Shown here piece after piece: positions 11,518 to 22,620 of a stretch of DNA of 64,000 nucleotides (positions are counted from its first letter, which is position 1; every line of letters begins with the position of its first letter). Under the pieces are notes generated by a model. That model saw only the letters and a list, made by a program, of their open reading frames with translations. It had not been told where the DNA came from and searched no databases. Made by a program: the position numbers and the translations under genes. The DNA comes from Apteryx mantelli (Eukaryota; Chordata; Aves; Apterygiformes; Apterygidae): assembly GCF_036417845.1 (NCBI RefSeq), contig NC_089990.1:7501-71500 (forward strand), in the 5' to 3' direction.

Positions 11518-12670
11518 CAAGACACACCAACACCCTTTGCCCCTCAACTTAGCTTCTGCAGTGCTCTGGGTCACCATCCATCCTCAACAGCAGCCGCATC
11601 CTCTCTGATCTTCCTCCGGTCACCACATTCGCCTTCATCACCTGTCAAAACAGAGCGCAAGCGGTCACCCCCATGCCAGTCAGCTCCAGCCTCATCTGCA
11701 AGAGCACCCTCCACGCCAAAGCCCCGCTGGCACTGCGCTCACCTGCATTGCACCAATCCCAAACTCCAACATTGTGGCTGGGGGGGCACCGACGGCACCT
11801 GCAAAAAACAAAACAAAACAACATTTCTCCTCCGCCAGGCAACACTCACCAACCCCACAACACCCAACACCAGTCAACGTTCCAGTCCACCACTACTCTC
11901 CTCTGCACACTGCCATAGCTAAAACCCACAGCCAAGGCAGCTCCAGCCCCAAACAGACAGACAGAAACATCAGACACAGACACAGACATGAAGGAAAGCC
12001 CTACACAAAAAGAACTATTCCTATGCATAAGACACTGCCAGCCAGAAAGCCCTATGAGGCCACAACTGCATGGCTCTGATGCTCTGGGCAAGCCCAGAAG
12101 AGAGTCAAACGCCACTGCCCGTGACGGAAAGGGCCCGACAAAGCCAGGCAGATCGATGCGGAAGAGGCCGGCAAGAAAGACCTAAGGACGTGACAACGCA
12201 GGGAAGAAAACCCTGAAAGGAGGCTGGGAAGATGCAAAACGAGGGCGGCCTCAGAAGAAGAGCGGTCGACGAGGCCTCGATGAGGGCCACGGAGATGACC
12301 GGCCACAAACGGCCACGATGCAAAGACGGAGTGACGGATGGCCCCTTTTAGCGGGCTGCACAGAACAAGATGCCATCCATTGGCACAAAGCTGATGAGTC
12401 AGGCCAAGCAAAAGACAACGGATGCCTACCACACTAGCGCTGTACAGTGTGGGCTGTACTCCTTGAGCACAAGGAACAAGAGCAACATCAAGACCTGAGC
12501 AAGAGATAGCACAGCTACAACACACACCACATAGACTATGCAACAACACAGACACAGGCTAGAGCTGCCCTGCCTAGTACACCCTCACCTTCTGCCATGT
12601 ACACCCACCGCCTCTGCCTCTCACACAGCACTCATCCAGAAGAGCCCTCCACACTACACTCACGCACACA
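11516..12670. repeat. Subtelomeric satellite, copy 2
   Basis: This is a complete P plus Q unit of about 1.15 kb. The P half (ending near AGAACTATTCCTATGCATAAGAC) and the Q half (starting near ACTGCCAGCCAGAAAGCCC) align with copy 1 throughout and there is no LTR insertion. It serves as the uninterrupted reference that exposes the LTR borders in copy 1. Confidence 0.85.
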
Positions 12671-14489
12671 GAGTCAAGACACACCAACACCCCTGGCCTC
12701 TCAACTTAGCTTCTACAGTGCTCTGGGTCACCATCTGTCTTCAAGACACATCCTCAATGGCAGCTGCATCCTCTCTGATCTTCCTCCCATCGCCTCATTC
12801 GCCATCATCTGCGAAACCAGAGCACAAGCAGTCACCCCCAGGCCAGGCAGCTCCAGCCTCATCCACAAAAATACCCTTCACAAAGTGCCATGGGCACTCC
12901 GCTTACCTGCACTGTGTCAATTCCAAACTCCAACACTGTGGCTGGGGGGAGCCCACAGCACCTGGAAAGAACAAAACAAAATTACTCCTCTGCCAGGCAG
13001 TGCTCACCAGCCCTACAACACCCAACACCAATCCACTCACCTGACATGCTCAGCCATGCCTGGAAAAGGCCCACACGGTACCTGAAAAAGCAGAGCAAAA
13101 GACATCACCAACAGGCAGCCCAACACCACCCACCGCACAATAAACCTCTGACCCGACAAGCTCCCCCTCTCATCTGCTCAGGCTCTTGTCAGCACTCAAC
13201 TTCTCCTCTCCACAACTTCCAGCAAAACCTGCAAACACAAACAGAAAGCAAGCGCTCAGATCATGCCTGCAAAACCACAGCCCACCCACATCAAGCATTT
13301 GCTCCCACACCTTCACCTGCTCTGCTCACCCATCCCGAACACCATGCTACGGGTCGCCAGGCCGAGGCCTGCCACCCACCTGTAAAACCAAAACAGTGGT
13401 GGGCAACACAGACAGCGCCAACGAGACAACAGCCCTACCCTAGGCTCTACTTCCACTATCGGACTGACACTCACCTTGCTGTGCTCCTCCTGCATGCAAG
13501 CAACCTACTCTCCACATTGCTCCACACCTATAAGCACAAAGCAAAAATTAACCAGAGAACCGCTGACCGCAACACTCCGCTTCCAGCAACAAATCTCTAG
13601 CTCACCTTCCTAGGGGCGTGACCCTTTCTTCCTCCATCTCCCTCGGGCCCGCTGGGAATGCTGCACCACATCTACAAAAACAACAACATAAGGTGCACGC
13701 AGAAGCTGACCAATCACCATTCCAGTTCATCACTGCCACACTCTGCACGCTACCATTGCTAACACCCACAAGCACGGCAGCTCCAGCCCCACACAGACAG
13801 ACATACACACAAATATCAGACACAAACATGGAGGAGAGCCCTACGCAAAAAGAACTATTCCCACGCATAAGACGCTGCCGGCCAGAAAGCCCTATGATGC
13901 CACAACCGTGCGGCTCTGACGCTCTGGACGAGCCCAGAAGAGAGTCAAACGCCACCGCCCGTGATGGAAAGGGGCTGGCAAAGTCGGGAATATTGATGCA
14001 GAAGAGGCCGGCAAGAAAGACCTGAGTTCATGACAACGCAGGGAAGAAAACCCTGAAAGAACGTGAGAAACACACGGAAGAAGAATGGCCGACAAGATCT
14101 CAAAGATGGCCGCAAAGATGACCGGCAACAAATGGCTACGATGCAAAGCCAGTGCGACAGACTACCGCTTTTACTTGACTGCACAGAAAGAGACATGATC
14201 CATTAGCACAAAGCTGATGAGTCAGGCCAAGCAAAAGACAACGGATGCCTACCGCATTAGTACTGCGCAGCGTGGACTGTGCTCCTTGAGCACAAAGGAG
14301 CAGAGCAGCGTCAAGACCCGAGCAAAAGATAGCACAGCTACAACACACACCACATAGACTACGCAACAACACAGACAGGCTGGAGCTGCCCTGCCTAGCA
14401 CACCCTCACCTTCTGCCATGCACACCCACTGTCTCTGCCTCACAGCACTCATCCGGAAGAGCCCATACTATGCTATGTCAGCGCACACA
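12671..14489. repeat. Subtelomeric satellite, copy 3 (expanded P half)
   Basis: The unit is longer (about 1.8 kb) because extra sequence occupies about 13,050-13,690 between the start and end of P. The Q half starts near 13,870. The extra segment contains A/C-rich sequence including several GACACAC-like words and a 236-codon open frame (12,890-13,600). That frame has no recognisable domain and is absent from the other copies. Confidence 0.75.
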
Positions 14490-14935
14490 CAGCCGAGACA
14501 CACCAACACCCGTGGCCCCTCAACTTAGCTTCTGCAGTGCTCTGGGTCACCAGACATCCTCAACAGGCATCCTCAATGGCAGCCGCATCCTCTCTGATCT
14601 TCCTCCGGTCACCTCGTTTGCCATCATCGCCTGCCAACCCAGAGCGCGAGCGGTCACCCCCGGGCCGGTCGGCTCCAGTCTTGTCCGCAAGACAAGACTC
14701 CTCCGTCAAAGCCCCACGGGCGCTCCGCTCGCCTGCGCCGTGCCAATTCTAAACTCCGAAATTGAGGCTGGAGGGACACCCACAGCACCTGGAAAACCAA
14801 AACAAAGTTTCTATGCTGCCAGGCAGCACTGACCGGCCCTAGAACAACTAAAACACCATTCTGATCGCCCATTCTACCTCACCTGAAATCCTCAACCATT
14901 CCTGCAAAAGGCCCACACGCTACCTGAAAAAGCAA
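14490..14935. repeat. Subtelomeric satellite, copy 4 (P half, truncated)
   Basis: This begins with the same GACACACCAACACCC segment as the other copies and diverges after about 14,930. It marks the inner edge of the satellite block. Confidence 0.75.
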
Positions 14936-16500
14936 AGCATACAGCCCCAGAACCCAGGGTAGGGGTCAGAAGCAGACCCACAAAAGAGCACGTGGCAGTG
15001 GGTTCAGGGGCACGGACGGAACAGAGGAGTTGGCAGGCAAGACTGCCGATGGTTTCCTCGTGGTCCAGAGGAGTCCAACAGTTTCTTCCCTCTCAGCGCC
15101 GAGGCTTGGGCAGGAAAAGAGGGGAGCTCGTTAGTTGTGTGTAGGATAGTTTCTGAGCCTTTGGGGCACATGTGCTTACAGTTGGGTTTAGTGTCCAATG
15201 ATGTGACTTCTTTTCTCATCATACTGCACTTGCAGGGTGGGAGGACGCTTCCTTCCCTCTTCAGATAAAGTCGGGACTCTTCTGCAAGTCTACATACCAC
15301 AAAAATCCCACATGGTTTCTCCCTGAACAGGGCTGACAATATTTCTGAGGAGCAGCAAAACATCCAGCAAGCGAGCCAGAAACCAGACTAGCTGATGAGA
15401 GCGATACCTCACACACATCCCAATTACTAGAAATGCTACAAAAACAAACAAACAAATAAAAACACATACACACACCCCTCTAGGGTGTAAATGTAGGAGG
15501 AAATGTTTTCCCAGGACCTCTGCTGTCTCCTCTTGTCTGCAGTCCAGGAGAGGAACAACAATTCCTCAAGTGTGATCCTCTTGAAAGAGTCCAGTGGTGA
15601 AGCTCCATCCCTTCCACGGTAAACACAGAAACACCAGAAAACAATACTGACAGGTAACAGAAGATACAACTGGAGACTCAGAAGCCCTCTTCCACCCCTG
15701 AACACCCCACACCGAGATACTGACCCAAGAAAAAAACTGTCTGCCATAAGCAGCTTTCTGGCATGCTCACAGCTCCAGCTTGAGCCATTCCCTTGCTCTT
15801 ACATCAAGGAACAACCTTTGCTTCTCCAAACACAGCAATAAATCTTCCTGAGTAGCTTTACTTCCTCAAATGCTGTTATTTGCCAAGGCAATTCCAGACC
15901 ACTGCTCCCATAGGAGAACAAAAGCGGAATGAACTCCCTGGCCCGAGACCCTGGCTTTATGTAACACTAATCCCACCCACTGACCCACCCACAAGCCCTT
16001 GGAAGGGGAGGGGCAAACCACCGGCAGCCATAAATACACAGGGCTAGGCAGAAGCAAGGCTTTTTCTTCCGCTCGGTATCTAGAAAGGAGAGCACAGAAA
16101 GGATAAACAGACCTCTTTGATGAAACGGACCATCTACTTGGTTACTGAGACTTCATGTACTCTATCCATAATATCAGGAGGTATGTTCTCTTTTTACCCT
16201 AACTACACTAGCCTTTGCATTAAAAACTAGAAATCACTTCTGCTTATGCTTAGGAAGAAAGCTCCAACATTCCACATAACCTATAAAGGGCACACTATAC
16301 CACACTCCTGTGATTGGTTCAGGCCTGCAGATAGTACAGCTGTTCTAGCAGGGCAGCATTTCCTGTAGGGTGAAGCAAGTTATCAAAATAAACTCCTGGA
16401 ACATGTGTGCTTCTGTAATGTGAGTACTTCCAAAGAGAGATGTTTCCTATATAGTACCTAGAGTAATTAGAAAAAGGGGTCAGTGGGCAGAATGGGTAGA
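14936..16500. other. Unassigned sequence between satellite and minisatellite
   Basis: This is mostly single-copy-looking sequence with short open frames only. A CACCC/GGGGAGGGG-rich stretch with a TATA-like ATAAATA lies at about 15,970-16,040 on the + strand and could be a TATA promoter, but no exon or open frame follows it. I recognise no gene or element ends. Confidence 0.3.
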
Positions 16501-18010
16501 TCTCCAGGGGAACACGAGCTCTGTTTCTCTAGATGAATGAGACACACAAGGAGACAAGAGGGGTGCTAAGAGGACTGGAGAACCAACACGGGGCTCTAGG
16601 GCACAAAAAAGGCTTCCAAAAGAGGTTCTGAAATCACTAGAGGGGTCCTACAAGGTCTAAAGGGCCAAAACAGAGCTTGGGAACAAAAGGAAGGCTGAAA
16701 GAATAGTCCAAAGTAAAAGAAAGGGGTTCCTCAGAGCTATACAGGACAAACAGAGATCTATGCAAAACAACAAAGTTCTAAAGAGGAATCCAGAACAGAT
16801 TAGACATCTCTTATAGAAACTAGAGAAGAACTAAAAGAAACCAGAAGAGAACAACCAAGGTCTCCCAAAGGGTCCAGAGGAAAACAGGGTGCTCAGGCAG
16901 CTGAACAATGAAAAGAGCACTCTAGGGCATAAAAAAGGCTGCAGGAAGAGTTCTGAGAACACTGCAGAAATCCTAAAGGAGCTAGAGAGCCAAAAGACAA
17001 CTCTAGGAAACAAGAAAGGCCAAAAGAGTAGTCCAGAACATGCTAGAGGAGTCCTAGGGGGACCAGATAGGCAAAAAGTAAAAACAGGGGAGCAAGGAAG
17101 ACCTGCGGAGGTGGTCTGAGGGGACAAGAGAGGTTGTGCAGGGTGTGGAGGGCCAGAAGGCAGCTCTGGGGCACAACCAAGGTCTCCGGTCGGGTTCTGG
17201 GGGAACAAGAGGGGTCCTAAGGGGTCTAGAGGGCCAAGAGAGAGCTCGGGGACAGAAGGAAGCTGAAAGAGCAGTCCAGAACGCACTAGGGGTGTGCTAA
17301 GCGCTCTACATGGCCAAAACATGACTCTGGGGAACAAGGAAGACATCTGGAGGGCTTCTGAGGAGACTAGAGGGTTACGAAGGGGGCTGGGGGGGGCCAG
17401 CGGACAGCTCTGGGGCACAACAAGCACCCCACGAGGGGTTCTGAGCAGACCAGAGGGCTTCTAAGGAGATTACACGGCCAAGAAATAAAAACAGTGCAAC
17501 AAGAAAGACCTCCGGAGGTGCTCTGAGGAGACAGGAGAGGTCCGATGGAATGCAAATGGCCAAAAGAAGGCTCCGAGGCACAACAAAGATGTCAGGAGGG
17601 GTTCTGAGTGGACTAGATGGGTCCTCAGGGGTCTGGGGGGCCACAAGACAGCTTTGGGGCATGACAGAAGCCTTTAGAAGGGTTTCTAAGGGGACTAGAG
17701 TGGTGCTAGAGGGGTCTAGAGGGACAATGGAGGTCTGTGGGTGTAAACTGAAAGGCCAAAGGAGGGGGCCAAAGCAGAACAGAGGGCTGCTAAAGGGACT
17801 GGATGGCCAACAGAGGGCTCCAGAGCATGAAGAAGGGCTCCAGAAGGATCCTTGTAATCCTGCACGATCTAGAGAGAAACAAAGACTTCTTAAGGGACAA
17901 GAGAACAAATGCAGTGCCCTGGAGCACACCTAAAGGCAAGTGGATAGGTCCTGAGGGAACTAGGGAGCAAATATGAGAGTGCTGGGGAGACAACAGGCAA
18001 AACTGAAGAT
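16500..18010. repeat. G/A-rich degenerate minisatellite (~90-100 bp period)
   Basis: Degenerate units share the word order GGGGCACAACAAAGG, GGTTCTGAGG, GACTAGAGGG and CCTAAGGG. The spacing is roughly 90-100 bp, estimated by eye. Both strands read open over 180-200 codons in several frames (for example 16,831-17,427 and 17,375-17,929, - strand). The predicted peptides are Leu/Pro/Ser-rich repeats without a domain, so I treat them as by-products of the repeat. Confidence 0.7.
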
Positions 18011-19320
18011 TCTGGGGCATTAAGTCACCCGCCATAATCTTCCTGCTTGGACCCTGTCTCTTACCTCTGAGAGGTTGGCCTTTGCTTTTATTCTACAGGC
18101 AGCTGTCAGCTGTTGCGTAGTCTTGGCAGACAAGTTGAGGACCACTGCCCAGGCAGTCGTGACCCGCAACACCACATGCTCAGAACAGTTCTCAGGAAGT
18201 CATGCAGATTCATAACCTGAAGAGCAAAAGCAAATATCTCTTAAGCACAGTTTTCATTTCATCATAGGAGCAATTTTTCCCTCTCTTCTCCACTGTACTG
18301 CATCTAACAACGCACCTTCCTCATCACCATTTTCCCCTGCTACTTCTACTCTTCTCCGTTGCCCCTGTTGCATCTCAGTTGCATCTTAGTCCTCTAAAGC
18401 AGCTGTTTCTCATCCACATGTACTTTCATTTCCGGTCACCGATTACCCTTCCTGTTTGTCCTATAGCAGGCAGCCGAGACACCCTGGCCTGGTGTTTAGA
18501 CACACATCCCTTTTCGTCTGGCCAGCAGCTGAGACAGAGCAGAGGGCAGCAAGAAGGGTGGCTCTGAACATAGTAGACCTGGGCACCCAGCAACACAGAA
18601 GCAGCAGCAAGGCATCAAAGAGATCACATCTTTGTAAAGAAAATACTTATAGTTCCAGGTCTTTAGAGGCAACTGGGGATTCTCTGTATGCATGCCCAGG
18701 CCTCCTACAGGCTCCTTCTGCACAGTTAAAGGTACCTGAATGTAATGACCTTGGGAGGCAGTGACACAGTGTCCCTGGGGCTGCTGTAAGGTACCTGTGG
18801 CTGTTCCAGGGTCTCTCAGGCTGTTCTAGGCTCCTTGGACAGAAACAGTGCTGATCACGTTTCCTTGAGGACTTTCTCTTGTGCTGCATAACAGGATAGC
18901 TCTGCACTGAGCCCTCCCAGCACCGCTGCTCCTCATAGCTGATGCCTAACTAGCCTCAGTTCTGAGCAAAGCTATGACTACCAGTCCACACAGCCCCTCG
19001 CACTCTCCTTGCCCTCCCCATTGCCAAGAGGGACAGCCCCAGCCCCTGGGGACAACCCTGCCTGGTCACACCAGAGATGGAAAACATTTCCTGACCTGTA
19101 CGAGGGAAAAACTGGGAAATTCCACTGTCCCTGATGACCTATGGGGACTCTCACGTGAGTGGCACATGTCCAGTAAGGACCAGACACAGCAGGCCACTGC
19201 TGCAGGGCAGAAAAGGCACAGGCATCTGGAACTACAGCTGCTGGCCTGCCACAGAGCACAACGCGGAGGGCTGCTGGGAATCCCGCTGACAGAGAACTGC
19301 ACCTCCTGCCACCTCGAGAG
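18011..19320. other. Unassigned sequence upstream of the 61-bp array
   Basis: This is moderately G+C-rich single-copy-looking sequence. It has open frames up to about 137 codons on both strands, none with a recognisable family or consistent splice sites. Confidence 0.3.
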
Positions 19321-19324
19321 GCGC

Positions 19325-20055
19325 AACATGGTCTCCCAGAAGGCCAATATAGGAAGACTACACCTCCCGGCATGCCCTACAGAGTAAAATGGCCACCAAG
19401 AAAACCATTGTTAAAAGACTATGCCTCCCAGCATGCCGTGCAGGCTAAAATGGCCTCCCGGAAGCCCCGTGTCGGAAGACTACTGCTCCCGGCATGCCGC
19501 GCAAACCAACATGGCCGCCCGGAAGCCCCGTGCCGGAAGACTACTGCTCCCGGCATGCCGCGCAAAGCAACATGGCCGCCCGGAAGCCCCGTGCCGGAAG
19601 ACTACTGCTCCCGGCATGCCGCGCAAACCAACATGGCCGCCCGGAAGCCCCGTGCCGGAAGACTACTGCTCCCGGCATGCCGCGCAAACCAACATGGCCG
19701 CCCGGAAGCCCAGTGCCGGAAGACTACTTCTCCCGGCATGCCGCGCAAAGCAACATGGCCGCCCGGAAGCCCAGTGCCGGAAGACTACTGCTCCCGGCAT
19801 GCCGCGCAAAGCAACATGGCCGCCCGGAAGCCCAGTGCCGGAAGACTACTGCTCCCGGCATGCCGCGCAAACCAACATGGCCGCCCGGAAGCCCAGTGCC
19901 GGAAGACTACTTCTCCCGGCATGCCGCGAAAAGCAACATGGCCGCCCGGAAGCCCAGTGCCGGAAGACTACTGCTCCCGGCATGCCGCGAAAAGCAACAT
20001 GGCCGCCCGGAAGCCCCGTGACGGAAGACTACTGCTCCCGGCATGCCGTGGGGGG
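19325..20055 (+). promoter_or_regulatory. 12-copy 61-bp array of composite promoter units (ZNF143, YY1, ETS motifs)
   Basis: CATGCC recurs at 19,371, 19,432, 19,493 and every 61 bp to 20,042, twelve times in perfect register. Each central unit contains ACTACTGCTCCCGGCATGC (like the ZNF143/SBS motif ACTACAATTCCCAGCATGC), CAACATGGCCGCC (YY1-like) and CCGGAAG (ETS/GABP). The two distal copies are the most diverged, for example TTAAAAGACTATGCC at 19,410-19,424. These motifs normally mark CpG-island core promoters. Because 61 is not a multiple of three, the array reads open in all three + frames, which explains the Pro/Arg-rich 175-284-codon frames; I do not call them proteins. Confidence 0.8.
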
Positions 20056-20260
20056 GGTTGTGCAGCGCTTCGTGAGGTTTGACCGTCTGGCGATTCCGTT
20101 CCGATCCGCCCCTATTCCCCCCCCCCTCGGGACCCGCATACCACCGCAAAGCCGGGAGCGCGGCCCCGCGATCCCCAGCACCGGATTCCCACGACACCGC
20201 CGCGACCGGCCCCGGGTCAACTCCGACATTGCCTCTGGCCCCCCCCCCCGCAATCCTCCC
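20056..20260 (+). repeat. Module duplicated at 29,750-29,910
   Basis: The sequence after the 61-bp array (containing TCTGGCGATTCCGTTCCG, then CGGGACCCGCATACC and GCGCGGCCCCGCGATCCCC) recurs after the second array near 29,776-29,880 in the same orientation and order. The array plus this downstream sequence therefore forms one duplicated block. No conserved open frame continues through both copies, so a promoter or first-exon function is inference only. Confidence 0.8.
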
Positions 20261-20520
20261 CAGGGATTCTCTTGAGATCCCTCCCCCCCCTCCCCGACAC
20301 GCTCCCAGTCTGACCCAGGACCACCCCCCCCCCGACCGCGCAATAAACCCCACCACAGCCCCGGCGCACCCCCTTCCTCTCTCCCTCCCCCCCCCCCCAG
20401 CACCAGCACAAACCCGGCGCGCCCCCTTCCTACCCCCCCACCCCACCACAGTCTCAGCGCACCCCCTTCCTACCCCCCCGCACTACCAAAACCCTGGCGT
20501 ACACCCTCCCTCCCCACTCT
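20261..20520. repeat. Poly-C / C-rich minisatellite
   Basis: Loose units containing GCGCACCCCCTTCCTACCCCCC recur at roughly 60-bp spacing, with uninterrupted C runs of up to about 12. The - strand is strongly G-quadruplex-forming. A 273-codon Pro-rich open frame (20,079-20,900) spans this tract and continues into unrelated sequence; it has no domain and is not called. Confidence 0.7.
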
Positions 20521-21030
20521 CCATGGTCTCAGTGCACCGCTCTTCCCCACCACGTCCTCGGCCGGCCCCCACTGCCCCGGTACACCGCCATCCCCAGCCC
20601 CGGTGCACCCTGGTTGTGCCGCGTTGCCCGGGACGCTCCCATCTGCCGGGACCCTCGGCACGTGGGGGACCCGCAGCCCCGAGTGTGGACACCCTCGCCC
20701 TGCTCACCTCCTCCGTGGTGCAGCCGCCCTGCCGGTCCCAGCGGGCGGTGCTCGGCAGCAGCTCCATTGTCCCGGACTGGCCCCAGCACAGGCTTCCCCC
20801 AACTGCACCCCAACCCCGGTGCGTACCCACTGTTGCCATCAGCTCCACCTGGGACTCATCCTGTCCCCCCAGCCCCACCTGGGGATCGTCCCAGCCCTAG
20901 GGCCCACAGCTGCAGCCCATCAGGAACTGGGGAGGGGGAATGGCTATCAGCCCCATCACAGACAGCTGGGGCACCCAGGGTAGCAGAGGCACCCCCACTC
21001 CTGAGAGCAGCTTGCTGAAAGCTGAAGGGA
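20521..21030. other. G+C-rich unassigned sequence
   Basis: This stretch is CpG-containing but falls in CpG density toward 21 kb. It has short words shared with the C-rich minisatellite, and no confident exon or RNA gene. Confidence 0.3.
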
Positions 21031-21425
21031 GACCCCTGGGGTGTACAGAGAGGAAAAGGAAGTATTCAGGGGACAAGAGAACAAATCCAGAGCTGTGGGT
21101 GCAACAAAAGTAAAAAAAGGCAATGATAGAGCAAACAGTGACTCTGGGTGCACCAAAAAGCAAAGGGAGGGCCCTGGGGCACACCAAGAAGCACGGCAGA
21201 AAACTCTGGGACAGGGGAGAAAGCTAAATGGAGAACTTTGGGGCGTGCTGCAAAGCAAACACAGGGCCCTGGGGCACACCAAAAGGCACACAGGGGGCTG
21301 GAGGGCAACCCAAAATGTGAATTGAGGGCTCCTGAGGGCATCAGAGGGCAAACACAGGGCTCTGGGGCAAACCAAAATACAAACGAAGGGCCTTGGTGCA
21401 CACAAAAGGGGCCATAAGGCACATC
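21031..21425. repeat. Degenerate minisatellite related to 16.5-18.0 kb
   Basis: Units built on GGGCCCTGGGGCACACCAAAA recur at roughly 60 bp. The vocabulary (GGGGACAAGAGAACAAAT, CTCTGGGGCA) is the same as in the 16.5-18.0 kb tract, which suggests a common origin. Confidence 0.6.
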
Positions 21426-22265
21426 ACACGGCTCGAAGTGGCTGATGGGACGGTGCCTGCAGGCTCCCCCTTTCCCCACAGAAACTATCTCCCAGCTCCA
21501 GGCACATAGGCCTCATCCCCAGACACACGAGGGACATGGCGAAGTGCTGAAAGCAAATCCGGAAGCAGCCTGGGGACCTCACGCAGCCCTGGAGGGGCCC
21601 TGGCTGCCCCCAGGATGATGAGAAACGCCACCGACACTGCCCCAAGGTCCAGGCAATGCAAGGGAAATTCCCCACAGCCCTGCGAACAGCACTGGGTTCC
21701 CTGGGAACCGCAGGGACACCAAAGTACGAGGGACTCGGGGACCAGCTCCCAGCACCACACACAATGTGTAACCTCCTCCCCTGGGCATCATCTTCAGGCA
21801 AAGTGATGGCAGGAACCACAGACATGAGTGCAAAGAATAAAGCAACTGTTTATTGTTTTACTGAACAGAAACAACACCTGGGCGCGAGTCTGCCATGCTT
21901 CCCCTTATCCTGTGACACCTGAAGAGTCATGACCACACCAGCGTTCATCCATCCGTCAGGGAAGGGTCAGCTCCTGCTGCTGCCCCTGACGTGGCAGGTT
22001 TCTGAGTAGTCAACAACCTACCCCCTCTGCTTTTTCCTTCAGGGATAAGATCCAGCTCTGAGAGTTGACAGGAAAATGCCTGATCTCGCCTGCCTGCGCT
22101 TCTGCCCTACCCCAGACTAGAGCCCTGCAGGACACTTTCACAGCGCTCAGCTCACCCGTCGCATCGCCAGTCTCGGTGTGATGGGCCTGCGCCGCGTGAA
22201 ACCCAGACCTCAGGTCAGCGCACAGAGCTGAACGCTGGGTACAGGGGAAGGTTACAAACCTCAAA
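21426..22265. other. Unassigned sequence
   Basis: I recognise no gene here. An AATAAAG near 21,836 followed by TTTATTG gives possible poly(A) signals on both strands, but there is no exon to attach them to. Confidence 0.25.
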
Positions 22266-22620
22266 GGAGGGTTCGCAGCTTGCTGCTTAGGCTTCAGGGC
22301 TTACAGTTTATTATCCAAGGATTTAGCCCTTTTTGTTTATCAGTAAGCTGTAAACCCTGCACCCTAAGTGACAAACTGCAAATCTTGGAATCCAAATGGT
22401 TGCCAAAGCTTTAAAATTTAGGGATGAGGTTGGATTTTAAATTCTGCGCCCTGATCGCTAAATGAACAAACTGTAAACTCTGACTGATAAAGACTGAGCC
22501 CCACAAAATGAAGTAATACACCATAACCCCTGAGTGACAGACCCTCAGCAACAAACTAAACAATAAACCTTAAGTGAAAAACTTCAAACCCTCAGTTTTA
22601 AGCAAGAAACACCAAAGCAC
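22266..22620. repeat. Degenerate short-period repeat (GTAAACCCTGA-like)
   Basis: Loose repetition of words such as TAAACCCT, CCCTAAGTGACAAACT and CCCTGAGTGACA occurs at about 30-50 bp. It looks like an eroded minisatellite; resemblance of the cores to telomeric CCCTAA may be coincidental. Confidence 0.4.

Noticed and set aside
12890-13600. 236-codon + strand frame in the satellite
   Set aside because: It is biased His/Gln/Thr/Pro composition with no domain, present only in the expanded satellite copy and without a start or splice context.
16831-17929. Two Leu/Pro/Ser-rich - strand frames of 184 and 198 codons
   Set aside because: They lie wholly within a degenerate minisatellite and repeat the same short peptide motifs.
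18610-18640. GCATCAAAGAGATCA as part of ZC4H2 exon 1
   Set aside because: It is a short chance match on the wrong strand, about 40 kb from exon 2 and on the 3' side of the gene.
19372-20275. Three overlapping + strand frames of 175-284 codons, Pro/Arg/Ala-rich
   Set aside because: A 61-bp repeat cycles through all frames and has no stop in any of them. All three frames encode the same permuted peptide, so this is a by-product of the DNA repeat.
20079-20900. 273-codon Pro-rich + strand frame
   Set aside because: It runs through poly-C minisatellite and CpG-rich DNA; low complexity without a recognisable family or a counterpart after the duplicated module at 29.9 kb.
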